Below are positions 1-6,455 of a stretch of DNA of 41,638 bases, piece by piece. The stretch comes from a virus. Position numbers and translations under genes: made by a program. The stretch lies in IMG/VR virus record IMGVR_UViG_3300045741_000222, positions 1 to 41,638 of that record; one strand, 5' to 3'. The notes below the pieces were generated by a model. That model saw nothing but the letters and a program-made list of their open reading frames with translations. It ran no database searches and was not told the origin of the DNA. The number at the start of each line of letters is the position of its first letter. Position 1 is the first letter of the stretch.

Positions 1-39
1 GGGCGACCCCGCTACCGGCCCCCCCCCCCCTGATCGACG
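1..39. other. contig end with poly-C run
   Basis: A run of twelve C residues (19-30) sits just before the end of the first gene. With the long G and C homopolymers at the opposite end it looks like a sequencing or assembly artefact. No cohesive end or terminal repeat can be read here. Confidence 0.6.
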
Positions 40-234
40 TCAGTACGAGCTGATCCACTCGGCCTTCGTCGACTGCCTGACGACCCACTCCCCCGGCACT
101 TTCGGGTCGTCGCAGGTGATCGACAGCGACTCGACGTCGGGGTGCTCGTCGAGCCAGTGCGCTGCGCGTCGCTGAGCGGCGTACGGCGTCCGCTCAGCGA
201 CGACTTCGACGCCCGCGTGGAAGGCGCTGAACAT
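40..234 (-). CDS. small hypothetical protein (64 aa)
   Basis: The product is 64 residues, starts MFSAFHAGVEVV and ends KAEWISSY. Its ATG overlaps the stop of the DUF932 gene upstream (TGATG), so translation is probably coupled. The central part (WLDEHPDVESLSITCDDP) has an alternating hydrophobic pattern consistent with a small alpha/beta protein. I do not recognise a family. The stop lies ten bases from the contig-end homopolymer, so it is the last readable gene of the leftward early operon. Confidence 0.6.
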   Translation of the reverse strand: MFSAFHAGVEVVAERTPYAAQRRAAHWLDEHPDVESLSITCDDPKVPGEWVVRQSTKAEWISSY

Positions 235-1199
235 CACGCCTCCAGCAGGATCGTGCGGGCCTTGCCGAACAGCGCGCCGTCCTCCTCCAGCAGCGCCTCG
301 AACCGCTTCTCGACGCTCCGGCGCACGACGTGCTGCTCGTACTCTCCGACGGCCTGCAGCCACCCGTACTTGTTGCCGCGGATGTTCTCCAGGTTGTCGG
401 CCGTCATGTACAGGTCGTGCAGCGCCATCCGGCGCTCCTCGACGTTCTTCAGCGTGCGTTCGGTGACGTCGCCCTGCTTCGGCACCGGCATCAGCCGCTT
501 CGTCAGCTTCAGCGCGTCGGACGGCGTGATCGACTGTCGAGCGAGCACCTCGGCCTCCTCGGCGATCGCGTCGCCGAGCTTGATCGTCAGCGCGAGCGCG
601 TCGCGGGCCTCGCGGATGCGGCCGCCGACGCTCTCGGTGTGCCGGAGCGACCACTTGCGCGACGCGCCGCCGACCGCCGCCTGCCAGGTGTTCATGCACA
701 CCGTGCGCACGTAGCTGGCGGAAGCGACGACGCCGGTCGAACCGTCGAAGCTGTTGCCGAGCATGATGTACGCCTCCATCGTCTCGGAGTCCATCCCGAG
801 CACCTTCAGGTCGTCCGGGAGCTTCATGCAGCCCCAGACGTACTTGCCGTCGCGGAGCGTCCCGGCGGTGTCCCAGATCGCGCCGCCGACGTCGACGATG
901 TCCTCGCCGAGCTGGAACAGCTCCGCGTTCTGAACGATCCGGTAGCGGTCGGAGACGATCCCGAGCAGCTTGCCGTCGAGCGAGCGGACGTTCGCGGCGT
1001 AGCCGTCGGCGATCACGGCCTCGTCGCCGTAGATGGTGAACACGGGCTGCGACTCGACGGGGCTCGCGATCTCCGGGATCAGCTCGAAGATCCGCTGTGT
1101 CGTCAGCGCGTCGTCGGGGAGGACGATCCCGAGCTTGTGCCACGCGGCGCGACTGCGCGCGTAGACGGCGGAGCGGTCGTGCTCCAGTTCGTGTGCCAT
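234..1199 (-). CDS. DUF932 / phage-plasmid-like protein
   Basis: This 321-residue protein matches the DUF932 'phage/plasmid-like' family in length and pattern: an N-terminal AWHKLG segment, a central YGDEAVIADGYAANVRS region, then a VCMNTW segment and a charged helical C-terminus. The family is common in phages and plasmids, is often found near recombination genes, and has no settled biochemical role. I chose the ATG at 1199 because AGGAGG lies six bases upstream; longer frames reach into the VRR-NUC gene without a ribosome site. A candidate promoter (TACGCT at 1256-1261) lies 57 bases upstream, inside the 3' end of the VRR-NUC gene, so this gene may have its own transcript as well as readthrough from the ERF promoter. 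Confidence 0.8.
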   Translation of the reverse strand: MAHELEHDRSAVYARSRAAWHKLGIVLPDDALTTQRIFELIPEIASPVESQPVFTIYGDEAVIADGYAANVRSLDGKLLGIVSDRYRIVQNAELFQLGEDIVDVGGAIWDTAGTLRDGKYVWGCMKLPDDLKVLGMDSETMEAYIMLGNSFDGSTGVVASASYVRTVCMNTWQAAVGGASRKWSLRHTESVGGRIREARDALALTIKLGDAIAEEAEVLARQSITPSDALKLTKRLMPVPKQGDVTERTLKNVEERRMALHDLYMTADNLENIRGNKYGWLQAVGEYEQHVVRRSVEKRFEALLEEDGALFGKARTILLEA

Positions 1200-1224
1200 G
1201 CTGGCCTCCTGGCCGTGGTGGTGG

Positions 1225-1623
1225 TCACGCCCCGGGCGCGCGGGCGCTCCCGCTGAGCGTAGCAGCCCCCCGGGAGCGCCCGGGCGCGCCGCCAGGGCGG
1301 AGAATCCGCTCGACCTCGGCGAAGTCGCCGGGACGCCACACATAGCACTCCTGGCCCGCCCGCTCGAGCCGCCGGACCCATTCGACCTGGTCCGCGGAGA
1401 GCCGACCCGTCTTCGACTTCAGCTCGGCGTAGATGACGCGGTCGCGGACGAGGACGAGGTCGGGCCAGCCCTTGCCGTCCGCCTCGACGGGTGTGCGCCA
1501 CCCCTTCTCCGTCAGCGCGGGGCGGAAGTGCGCGACGCGCCAGCCGAACGCGTGCGCGGCGTCGACGACGACGCGTTGCCAGTCGGCCTCTAACGCGTCA
1601 TGTCGACCTGGCCCGCGCCGCAC
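1225..1623 (-). CDS. VRR-NUC family nuclease
   Basis: The 132-residue product has the compact VRR-NUC (PD-(D/E)XK) fold typical of small phage nucleases. The readable motifs are an N-terminal EADWQ helix, GWPDLVLV with the catalytic Asp, then YAELKSKTG with the catalytic Glu and Lys, followed by a Q-x-x-W helix and a YVWRPGD strand. Such nucleases usually act on branched or flapped DNA during phage replication or recombination, which fits the ERF gene in the same operon. The GTG at 1623 is chosen because GAGGAGGTG lies just upstream; this start overlaps the end of the preceding small gene by 34 bases. The C-terminal 25 residues are low-complexity and overlap the DUF932 promoter. Confidence 0.8.
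   Translation of the reverse strand: MRRGPGRHDALEADWQRVVVDAAHAFGWRVAHFRPALTEKGWRTPVEADGKGWPDLVLVRDRVIYAELKSKTGRLSADQVEWVRRLERAGQECYVWRPGDFAEVERILRPGGAPGRSRGAATLSGSARAPGA
1256..1261 (-). promoter_or_regulatory. -10 box and early leader of the DUF932 gene
   Basis: TACGCT fits the TANNNT actinobacterial -10 pattern and lies 57 bases before the ATG at 1199. The leader then contains GACCACCACCA and AGGAGGCCAGCATG, both nearly identical to the leader of the gene at 41266. No good -35 box is visible. The matched spacing in four early leaders is the main support. Confidence 0.45.
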
Positions 1624-1721
1624 CGCCGACACCTCCTCGTCGTCCACCCGGACGGGCCGACGGACCAGCGCTGCCACTGGTGGCCCCGGAGCAGCCAGCA
1701 GCGCCAGCGCTGGCCCGCCAT
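1590..1721 (-). CDS. small Cys/Trp/Arg-rich protein (43 aa)
   Basis: A 43-residue frame starts at ATG 1721. It carries CWLLRGHQWQRW and a CRRCG pair, the pattern of a mini zinc ribbon or knuckle seen in many uncharacterised actinophage proteins. It fills the gap between two other small genes and overlaps the nuclease start. Function unknown. Composition fits coding DNA, but shortness limits confidence. Confidence 0.5.
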   Translation of the reverse strand: MAGQRWRCWLLRGHQWQRWSVGPSGWTTRRCRRCGAGQVDMTR

Positions 1722-1731
1722 CCCGCGCGTG

Positions 1732-1896
1732 TCAGCGATCTTCATCGAGGATGCGTTCGCGGATGCGACGCGCCGTCTGCGCGTCGTACTCCGTCAGGAC
1801 GCCTTCGACGACGAGGAACGCGAGCGCGTCGTCGTCGAGGCGCGACCAGACGCGCACGGAGTCTCCGTGCAGGCTGTCGTCGATGATGTCGAGCAT
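1732..1896 (-). CDS. small acidic hypothetical protein (54 aa)
   Basis: The product reads MLDIIDDSLHGDSVRVW and ends RIRERILDEDR. AGGTGG lies four bases before the ATG at 1896. It is amphipathic and helix-rich with an acidic N-terminus. No family recognised. It sits in tandem with neighbouring tiny genes of the leftward early operon, which supports it being real. Confidence 0.55.
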   Translation of the reverse strand: MLDIIDDSLHGDSVRVWSRLDDDALAFLVVEGVLTEYDAQTARRIRERILDEDR

Positions 1897-1904
1897 ACGG
1901 CCAC

Positions 1905-2153
1905 CTATGCGGAAGGGTAGTGGCGTGTGACCTCCGTCGCAAGGACGCTGATGTCGTGGCCGCGGCGTGCAGCGGCGTACGCGATGTCCTTCTGCATCCC
2001 GAGCAGCCTGTCGATGACGGCGTCGGCCCTTGCCGTTGCAGCCTTCCGGGTGTGCCGCGTGCCCTCCTCGATCAGGTGCTGGTCCGTGACGACGCAGTAC
2101 GACCAGAGGAAGATCGCCCTGCGTTCGACGGCGGCGACGATCATGATCGGCAT
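1905..2153 (-). CDS. hypothetical protein (82 aa)
   Basis: I chose the ATG at 2153, which overlaps the stop of the upstream winged-helix gene as TGATG, so coupled translation is likely. The 82 residues start MPIMIVAAVERRAIFLW and continue as a long charged helix (ARADAVIDRLLGMQKDIAYA). A longer frame to 2195 exists but lies inside the upstream gene. No known family recognised. Confidence 0.6.
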   Translation of the reverse strand: MPIMIVAAVERRAIFLWSYCVVTDQHLIEEGTRHTRKAATARADAVIDRLLGMQKDIAYAAARRGHDISVLATEVTRHYPSA

Positions 2154-2596
2154 CAGATCGCTGCGGCGATGCGGCCGCGCTCCGTCAGTGCCCACACGAT
2201 CGACGGCTCTCCCGTCGTCGACGGCCGCGTCGCTTCCGTTGCGCGTACCCAGCCGCCGTCGACCAGCTCGTTGCGGCGGGTGCGGTGCGCGGTGTCGGAG
2301 ATGCCGGGGACGCGGCCGATCTCGTCATCCGTCAGGCCGATGCGGTCGTCTCTCCATGCCTGCGCGATCGCGTCGAACACGCGTCGACGCTGCGTCCCGG
2401 AGCGTGGATAGGCGCTGATCGCTGCGTTCCTGGCGGTCGTCTGCGCCCCGGCCTGGAAACGGCCGATCCGCCGCTTGTCGATGCTCGACGTGTCGATGTC
2501 CACGTCGATCAGCGCGACCAGGTCGTCGACGAGCCCGAACGGGACGCGGTCGAGGTGGTCGTAGAGGACCCGTTCGACGTCATCCCTGGCCGTCAT
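2153..2596 (-). CDS. probable winged-helix DNA-binding protein
   Basis: The 147-residue product has a C-terminal winged-helix pattern: IGLTDDEIGRVPGISDTAHR (helix-turn-helix), then TRRNELVDGGWVRATEATR (recognition helix and wing) and a final strand IVWALTERGRIA. This 'condition-dependent winged helix' layout is common in phage regulators and small DNA-binding proteins. The N-terminal half is helical and unrecognised. It starts within the end of the upstream 65-residue gene and its stop overlaps the next start. It could regulate the early operon or act in replication; the sequence does not decide. Confidence 0.6.
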   Translation of the reverse strand: MTARDDVERVLYDHLDRVPFGLVDDLVALIDVDIDTSSIDKRRIGRFQAGAQTTARNAAISAYPRSGTQRRRVFDAIAQAWRDDRIGLTDDEIGRVPGISDTAHRTRRNELVDGGWVRATEATRPSTTGEPSIVWALTERGRIAAAI

Positions 2597-2777
2597 GGCC
2601 CCGCCTCAACGCGTCGAAGTACGCCATCGACGCATCCGTGGTGATCAACGCGTCGAACACTGCCACCCGGCGCTCTGCGAGCGCAGCGACGCTGTCGGCG
2701 TGGCGGCGAGCCTCGGCTGCGACTTTCGCCTCGACCGCCGCCAGCTCGGCGAGCCAGTACTCCAGCTGGTCGCTCAT
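2580..2777 (-). CDS. small coiled-coil protein (65 aa)
   Basis: The product (MSDQLEYWLAELAAVEAKVA...) is one long amphipathic helix with heptad spacing over about residues 5-45, followed by a short loop. Its ATG overlaps the stop of the 46-residue gene upstream (ATGA). It overlaps the next gene by 17 bases. Function unknown; an oligomerising or bridging role is possible. Confidence 0.6.
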   Translation of the reverse strand: MSDQLEYWLAELAAVEAKVAAEARRHADSVAALAERRVAVFDALITTDASMAYFDALRRGHDGQG

Positions 2778-2914
2778 GGCTTGCCCCTGCGGGCATGGCG
2801 GACGAACTCCACTCGCTCCTCGGCGGCGCGGACCTGGACCTCGACGTAGTGCCTGATCACGTCGCGTGTTGCCCGGATGTAGGGACTCCAGCCGCGGTAG
2901 GAGTGCGCGGTCAC
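2774..2914 (-). CDS. small basic hypothetical protein (46 aa)
   Basis: A 46-residue product starts from GTG 2914, which overlaps the upstream stop as GTGA, and ends ARRGKP with an ATGA overlap into the next gene. It is helical and basic. The double overlap in an otherwise gap-free operon is the main support. No family recognised. Confidence 0.5.
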   Translation of the reverse strand: MTAHSYRGWSPYIRATRDVIRHYVEVQVRAAEERVEFVRHARRGKP

Positions 2915-3420
2915 GACTTCGCCAGCTTCACGATCCGGCGCGGCTTTGACACGTACTCGGTGATCGCCGCGGCGACCTCCGTCGCGACGGCGGGCCGCTT
3001 CATCGCTCGCCTGAGCGCGAACCCGTCGACCTTCCACGTCTGCACGATGATCTCCGCGCCCGCCTCCTTCGACAGGATGCCCTGCTTGACGAGGCGCTTC
3101 ACGATCGCCGCGAGCTTGTCGTCGTCGTAGATCGGCTTGTCGCCCGCGCCGTCGACGGTGATGATCCACTCGTCGCCGACGATCTGCGTGCGGTTCTGCA
3201 GGTCGGCTCGGTGGCACGCCTCGATCGTGATCTCGCGGATCGCGGCGTCGATCTGCTGCTTCTGGTCGCGGAGCGCGTCGACGAAGCTGGCGAGCAGGTC
3301 CGTCGGCGCCTTGTCGAGCGCGACGACTTCGCCGGTGTCGGTGTCGAAGATGGCGGCGGGGATGTCGCGCACGCCCGCGCTCGTCACCTCCGTGATGTAC
3401 GGGATCAGTTCCAGTGGCAT
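2911..3420 (-). CDS. hypothetical phage protein (169 aa)
   Basis: The 169-residue protein starts MPLELIPYITEVTSAGVRDI, with GGGAGG about six bases upstream of the ATG. The middle is helical (DLLASFVDALRDQKQQIDA) and is followed by GDEWIITVDG and a basic C-terminus ending PRRIVKLAKS. It lies between the ERF gene and small operon genes, so a DNA-metabolism role is plausible, but I recognise no family. Similar-length unknowns beside annealing proteins are common in actinophages. Confidence 0.65.
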   Translation of the reverse strand: MPLELIPYITEVTSAGVRDIPAAIFDTDTGEVVALDKAPTDLLASFVDALRDQKQQIDAAIREITIEACHRADLQNRTQIVGDEWIITVDGAGDKPIYDDDKLAAIVKRLVKQGILSKEAGAEIIVQTWKVDGFALRRAMKRPAVATEVAAAITEYVSKPRRIVKLAKS

Positions 3421-3432
3421 GGTGGTCCTCCC

Positions 3433-3645
3433 TCAGGAGTCGTCGGGCCAGCGGCCCGTGGCGGTGAAGTACAGGTAGTCGGACGATTCGCACGTCGACG
3501 GTAGGTCGGCGGCGCTGGGCGTGCCGAACGGCGCGAGTGGCCTGCGCGGCGTGGCGGTGCCGTTCGCGTGGGACGCGGTGGGGAGCAGCGTGCGCGGCTC
3601 GCCGAGGTAGGGTCGGCGCTCCGCGGACGTGTCGTGGTACCTCAC
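3433..3645 (-). CDS. hypothetical protein (70 aa)
   Basis: The product starts MRYHDTSAERRPYLGEP from GTG 3645, which overlaps the upstream stop as GTGA. It is Pro/Thr/Ser-rich and probably unstructured, ending DYLYFTATGRWPDDS. No family recognised. Operon position and the start overlap support it. Confidence 0.45.
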   Translation of the reverse strand: MRYHDTSAERRPYLGEPRTLLPTASHANGTATPRRPLAPFGTPSAADLPSTCESSDYLYFTATGRWPDDS

Positions 3646-3833
3646 CGGTACTCCTTCACCCACGCCTCGCGCCGCGTCGCCTCCGCGACGGCGTTCAGGC
3701 GGCGTTGTTCCGCTTCGAGGCGTACGGCCATGCGGATGCCGTACACGCCGAGCGCCTGATTGCGGATGAAGCGGGCGGCGTCGCCGAGCAGGTCGGCGGC
3801 GGACGCGATCACATCGTATGCGTCGTTGTCCAT
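3642..3833 (-). CDS. small helical hypothetical protein (63 aa)
   Basis: A 63-residue, mostly helical protein (MDNDAYDVIASAADLLGDAA...) ends in a basic segment RREAWVKEYR. It begins two bases after the ERF stop and overlaps the next gene as GTGA. No family recognised. Confidence 0.6.
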   Translation of the reverse strand: MDNDAYDVIASAADLLGDAARFIRNQALGVYGIRMAVRLEAEQRRLNAVAEATRREAWVKEYR

Positions 3834-4721
3834 CTAGAAGGGGACGTCGGCGTCGTCGGGGTCGGGTGGGAGGTCGGTCGGTTCGGGCGTCTTCGTCTTC
3901 ACCATCTCCGCGACCGCTTCGGCGACGGGCCTTCCGTACTCGCCCGCGTCTGCCTCTGCCATCACGGCGGCGTCGACCTTCGCCTGCATCTTCGCGAGCG
4001 CGTCGACCTTCGCGTCGTCCGGGCCCGCCTCGATGAAGTCCGAGACCTTCTCGTACGTCGCCTTCGATGGGATGCGGTGCGGGTTGTCGGTCCCCGTCGG
4101 CTGCGCCTTCGTGCGCGTGAAGATGCGCGTCGCGAGCTTCACGACGTCGCGGTAGTCGAGGCCCCACTCGTGCTGCTTGGCGAGCGCGAACAGCCGCTTC
4201 GACTGGCCTTCGGAGACGGCGAACGCGGCGTCCCGCATCGACGGGGCGTGTTCGACGTGCGGCGTCGCTTCCGGGTCGTCCCCCGTCGAGATGAGGAACG
4301 TGTTCGTCAGGTACGACTTCTTCGCCGCGGTGATCGCCTTCAGGAGCGCCTTGTCGCCGAAGTCGGTCGACTCGCCCATCCACCGCACCGTCTCGACCTC
4401 GTTCTTCTCTGTCGAGAGCGTGAACATGAGGTCGACGAGCATGCCGGTGCCGCGCGTGCCTTTCGCCGACGTGATCTCCCACCGCTGCACGTCGTTCATC
4501 TGCACCGTCAGGCTGATGCCGTTCTCGGCGAGCAGCGTGCGGAGCGCGTCGACGATGTCGGACTCGCGCGCGAACGGGTAGCCCTGCTCCTTGTTGATGC
4601 CGAGCTTCGGGATGCGCTCGACTCCGGCGAGCACGCGCGCCTTGCGTGCGTGCAGCGAGTCGGGCAGGCCCGCGTCTTCGGCGGGCTGCGCGGCCTTCGG
4701 CCGCGTCTGCGTGGTGGTCAT
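3834..4721 (-). CDS. erf: ERF-family single-strand annealing protein
   Basis: The 295-residue product fits the ERF superfamily of phage single-strand annealing recombinases. An N-terminal charged linker is followed by IPKLGINKEQGYPFARESDI and a core containing a long strand-rich segment, then TDFGDKALLKAITAAKKSYL, the family's DKA...KA.T.A.KY signature. ERF proteins anneal complementary DNA strands and help circularise or repair phage genomes. The C-terminus ends PPDPDDADVPF, close to the acidic tip of bacterial SSB proteins. I chose the ATG at 4721 because AGGAG lies five bases upstream; a GTG at 4727 overlaps that site. It heads the leftward early operon and has a promoter-like TATGCT 57 bases upstream. 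Confidence 0.85.
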   Translation of the reverse strand: MTTTQTRPKAAQPAEDAGLPDSLHARKARVLAGVERIPKLGINKEQGYPFARESDIVDALRTLLAENGISLTVQMNDVQRWEITSAKGTRGTGMLVDLMFTLSTEKNEVETVRWMGESTDFGDKALLKAITAAKKSYLTNTFLISTGDDPEATPHVEHAPSMRDAAFAVSEGQSKRLFALAKQHEWGLDYRDVVKLATRIFTRTKAQPTGTDNPHRIPSKATYEKVSDFIEAGPDDAKVDALAKMQAKVDAAVMAEADAGEYGRPVAEAVAEMVKTKTPEPTDLPPDPDDADVPF

Positions 4722-4777
4722 CGACACTCCTGGTCGTCGTGGCTGGCCCGGGAAGGCTCCCGCGCCCTTGCCAGGGC

Positions 4778-4783
4778 AGCATA
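4778..4783 (-). promoter_or_regulatory. -10 box and leader of the ERF operon
   Basis: TATGCT lies 57 bases before the chosen ATG of the ERF gene, the same distance as TACGCT before the DUF932 start. The leader is GC-rich and ends in GACGACCAGGAG. No clear -35 box is visible. Confidence 0.45.
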
Positions 4784-4911
4784 GCGGAGCGCTCCAGGGC
4801 CCCGACCGGCTCGCTCGAGCCAGCGTCGATCACGCGAGCTCGACGGTCGTTTCAGTGGGGCTGAGGACGGGCCGCGTGCCCGGGTCCCGGTCTGCTAGGG
4901 TCTCCCCGCGC

Positions 4912-4926
4912 TCAGGGACCCCCTGA
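4912..4926. repeat. inverted repeat, possible operator
   Basis: TCAGGG and CCCTGA are perfectly complementary with a three-base spacer. It lies in the divergent control region and could be an operator or a small hairpin. Confidence 0.35.
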
Positions 4927-4934
4927 ACGTCGAA

Positions 4935-4966
4935 GGCACCCTCTACACCTGGCCGGTGCGGGTGCC
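4935..4966. other. two-tier hairpin in control region
   Basis: GGCACCC (4935-4941) pairs with GGGTGCC (4960-4966), and inside the loop CACC (4946-4949) pairs with GGTG (4955-4958). The stacked stems suggest a structured RNA or cruciform. There is no U-tract on either side, so a simple terminator is unlikely. Confidence 0.4.
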
Positions 4967-4994
4967 TCCGAGTGAACAAAACAGAACGGGGTAG

Positions 4995-5004
4995 AGCCTA
5001 GCAT
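4995..5004 (-). promoter_or_regulatory. leftward promoter-like motif ATGCTAGGCT
   Basis: The ten-base sequence ATGCTAGGCT (minus strand) is identical to the one just upstream of the Xre gene at 39949-39958. It contains TAGGCT as a TANNNT -10 box and is followed by a T-rich stretch. No gene starts immediately downstream, so it might drive a non-coding leader through the hairpin at 4935-4966. Confidence 0.35.
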
Positions 5005-5076
5005 ACGCAACGGATAGCTCGTCGATAGCAGCCCGAGAAGTGCATCGACGGACGGAGTGGGCACCCCCCTTCACCT

Positions 5077-5105
5077 GTAGCCCGCGGACACGCGGGGATG
5101 GGCCC
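5077..5105 (+). CRISPR. solitary type I-E CRISPR-like repeat (candidate)
   Basis: A 29-base element has the layout of a type I-E repeat: a short 5' flank, CCCGCG (5081-5086), a four-base loop GACA, CGCGGG (5091-5096) and a 3' handle starting GATGGG. The segment CGCGGGGATGG is what actinobacterial I-E repeats typically carry at this position. No second copy occurs at repeat-plus-spacer distance on either side and no cas gene is present, so it is not an array. Phage-borne solitary repeats are known to act as RNA anti-CRISPRs; that role is inference here. Confidence 0.4.
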
Positions 5106-5327
5106 CCGGGAACCTTCGCCAAGCGGAACTGGCGAGAGCGGGCGATCAGCACCGCCGAGGACACCGCAGCAGACGACAGACCGGGTACGCCGCGGGGGTG
5201 GCGGACTTCATCCGCTGGGCCGACGTCGATGCCGGGTAGGGGTGAGGCGGTGGGAGAAGGCCCGTCGCCAAGGAAGGCCCGCTCGGTGCTCACGCTCCCA
5301 TCAGGAGCCCCATTGGTACACCTACAG

Positions 5328-5345
5328 GAGGGGAAGCACCCCCTC
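5328..5345 (+). other. hairpin upstream of early rightward operon
   Basis: GAGGGG (5328-5333) pairs with CCCCTC (5340-5345) across a six-base loop. It lies about 70 bases before the rightward promoter-like box. It could end a short transcript from the control region; no U-tract is present. Confidence 0.3.
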
Positions 5346-5413
5346 AGAAGCACGCTGGACTCAGAGCATCGACATCGACACCGGCGAGCGCCCGGGAGCC
5401 TTGCAGCGCATGC

Positions 5414-5430
5414 GCTACGCTAGGCGTAGC
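5414..5430 (+). promoter_or_regulatory. -10 box overlapped by inverted repeat, rightward operon
   Basis: GCTACGC and GCGTAGC form a perfect seven-base inverted repeat with spacer TAG. TACGCT (5416-5421) inside it fits a TANNNT -10 box and lies 54 bases before the ATG at 5475, the spacing seen in other early leaders. A repressor bound to the repeat would block the promoter. A related TACGC/GCGTA repeat precedes the holin gene at 10434-10447. Confidence 0.45.
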
Positions 5431-5474
5431 CAAAGGGCCAGGGCCCGCCCCCGGCCAGGAAGGAGACCACCACC

Positions 5475-5795
5475 ATGCCCGACCTCCCCGCCAGGCGCAA
5501 CGCGACGTGGGACGCCGTCGTCGCAGCAATCGGCTGGCAACCCGAACGCGGCGACAAGGCAGCCGCCAGCCGCATCGGCAAGTGCGTGAAAGCACTCGAC
5601 GCCGTCGAAGCGACCCCGGCAGAGATCGACCTGCGCGCCGCCCGCTACCGGCTCCGCTTCGCAGGCTGCATGCTCACCCCCGAAGCGTTCGTCAAGCACT
5701 GGTCGTCGCTCGGCACCGGCCCCGCGCCGACGAGCCTCTTGTCCCGCTCGACACGCGACGCGATGGCGATCATGGAGTCCGACCTTGACAGCTGA
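5475..5795 (+). CDS. hypothetical early protein (106 aa)
   Basis: The first gene of the rightward operon starts MPDLPARRNATWDAVVAAIG and has GGAAGGAG nine bases before its ATG. It reads as a small helical protein with a segment like replication-initiation winged helices (GDKAAASRIGKCVKALDAVE, then TPAEIDLRAARYRLRFAGCM). That middle part resembles regions of phage primosome proteins that precede a helicase loader, and the next gene looks like such a loader. The relation is tentative. It overlaps the next gene by eleven bases. Confidence 0.65.
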   Translation: MPDLPARRNATWDAVVAAIGWQPERGDKAAASRIGKCVKALDAVEATPAEIDLRAARYRLRFAGCMLTPEAFVKHWSSLGTGPAPTSLLSRSTRDAMAIMESDLDS

Positions 5796-6144
5796 CGAGT
5801 TCCGGCCGATGGCGGCGCAACTACGACTCATCTACCCGTCCGCCAGCTTCGACGCGCAGAACGCGAAGGCGTACTTCCACGCGCTGCGCGACATCGACGG
5901 CGGCTACATCTCTGCCGCGCTCGGCGACATCGTGCGCCTCCAGGACCGCTTCCCCAGCGTCGCCGAGATCCGCCGCTGCGCCGTCGGCTACCGCGACCGC
6001 GACCGGCCGCGCGAGCTACGCCCCGGCGGCATGCTGACGCGCCGCGAATGGTTCGACATCGGCTGTCCCGGCATCGACGAGCACGACTACACGCCCGCCG
6101 AAGCGGAACGCATCTGGGCCCTCCCGGCGGTGCGCGAGCTATGA
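5785..6144 (+). CDS. possible replicative helicase loader (G39P-like)
   Basis: The 119-residue protein has an N-terminal helical block (FRPMAAQLRLIYPSASFDAQ, then AYFHALRDIDGGYISAALGD) that ends FPSVAEIR. This order, an approach helix followed by a Pro-Ser-x-x-Glu-Ile motif, is the pattern of phage helicase loaders and inhibitors such as SPP1 G39P. The C-terminal 50 residues are polar and would be the helicase-binding tail. The TTG at 5785 has GGAG seven bases upstream; the ATG at 5809 is an alternative. No helicase gene is visible in the window, so the protein may load the host helicase. The family call is from pattern only. Confidence 0.5.
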   Translation: MTADEFRPMAAQLRLIYPSASFDAQNAKAYFHALRDIDGGYISAALGDIVRLQDRFPSVAEIRRCAVGYRDRDRPRELRPGGMLTRREWFDIGCPGIDEHDYTPAEAERIWALPAVREL

Positions 6145-6455
6145 GACGCACCTGGGTCACCGCCAGAGGCAAGGTCGAAGCGGAAGGTGTGTGCCGCCTG
6201 CACCTCGCCACCATCTACGGCGCGTGCGACGGACCGCTCGAGGCGGCACACGTCGTCGGCCGCGTCCACGACCAGGAAGGCGACGTAGTCGGCGAGGACA
6301 TCGTGCCGCTCTGCCGCCGCCACCACGCGATGTACGACGCGCGCTCGGTCGACCTCTTGCCATTCCTCACGATCACCGAGCAGACGCAGGCCGTCTGCCA
6401 TGTCGGCATCGTCCGCGCGTACCAGCGCACGACCGGGCAGCGCCTCGATGCGTGA
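6141..6455 (+). CDS. HNH-type endonuclease-like protein
   Basis: The product of 104 residues starts MRRTWVTARGKVEAEG from an ATG that overlaps the upstream stop (ATGA). It carries CRLHLATIYGACDGPLEAAH, with Cys and the first His of an HNH core, then a GR.HD segment and IVPLCRRHHAMYDA, the typical Cys-x-x-His-His end of the motif. It probably cuts or nicks DNA with a single metal ion. Small HNH proteins in early phage operons can act in replication, packaging or as selfish elements; position among early genes favours DNA metabolism. Confidence 0.7.
   Translation: MRRTWVTARGKVEAEGVCRLHLATIYGACDGPLEAAHVVGRVHDQEGDVVGEDIVPLCRRHHAMYDARSVDLLPFLTITEQTQAVCHVGIVRAYQRTTGQRLDA

Larger units (their letters stand above)
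4722..5474. other. divergent early regulatory region (no gene)
   Basis: This 750-base gap separates the leftward ERF operon from the rightward early operon. It holds promoter-like boxes facing both ways, an inverted repeat (TCAGGG/CCCTGA, 4912-4926), a two-tier hairpin (4935-4966), a CRISPR-like solitary repeat (5077-5105) and a GAGGGG/CCCCTC hairpin (5328-5345). Frames crossing it have no ribosome sites or recognisable domains. It is the best place to look for small RNAs, operators or a replication origin. Confidence 0.7.

Noticed and set aside
5040-5200. A CRISPR array
   Set aside because: Only one repeat-like unit is present; no second copy at about 61-base spacing and no cas genes.
4943-5353. 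Minus-strand frame of 136 codons across the control region
   Set aside because: It has no ribosome site or domain, and its GPSPRVRG stretch is what results from translating a CRISPR-like repeat. Treated as non-coding.
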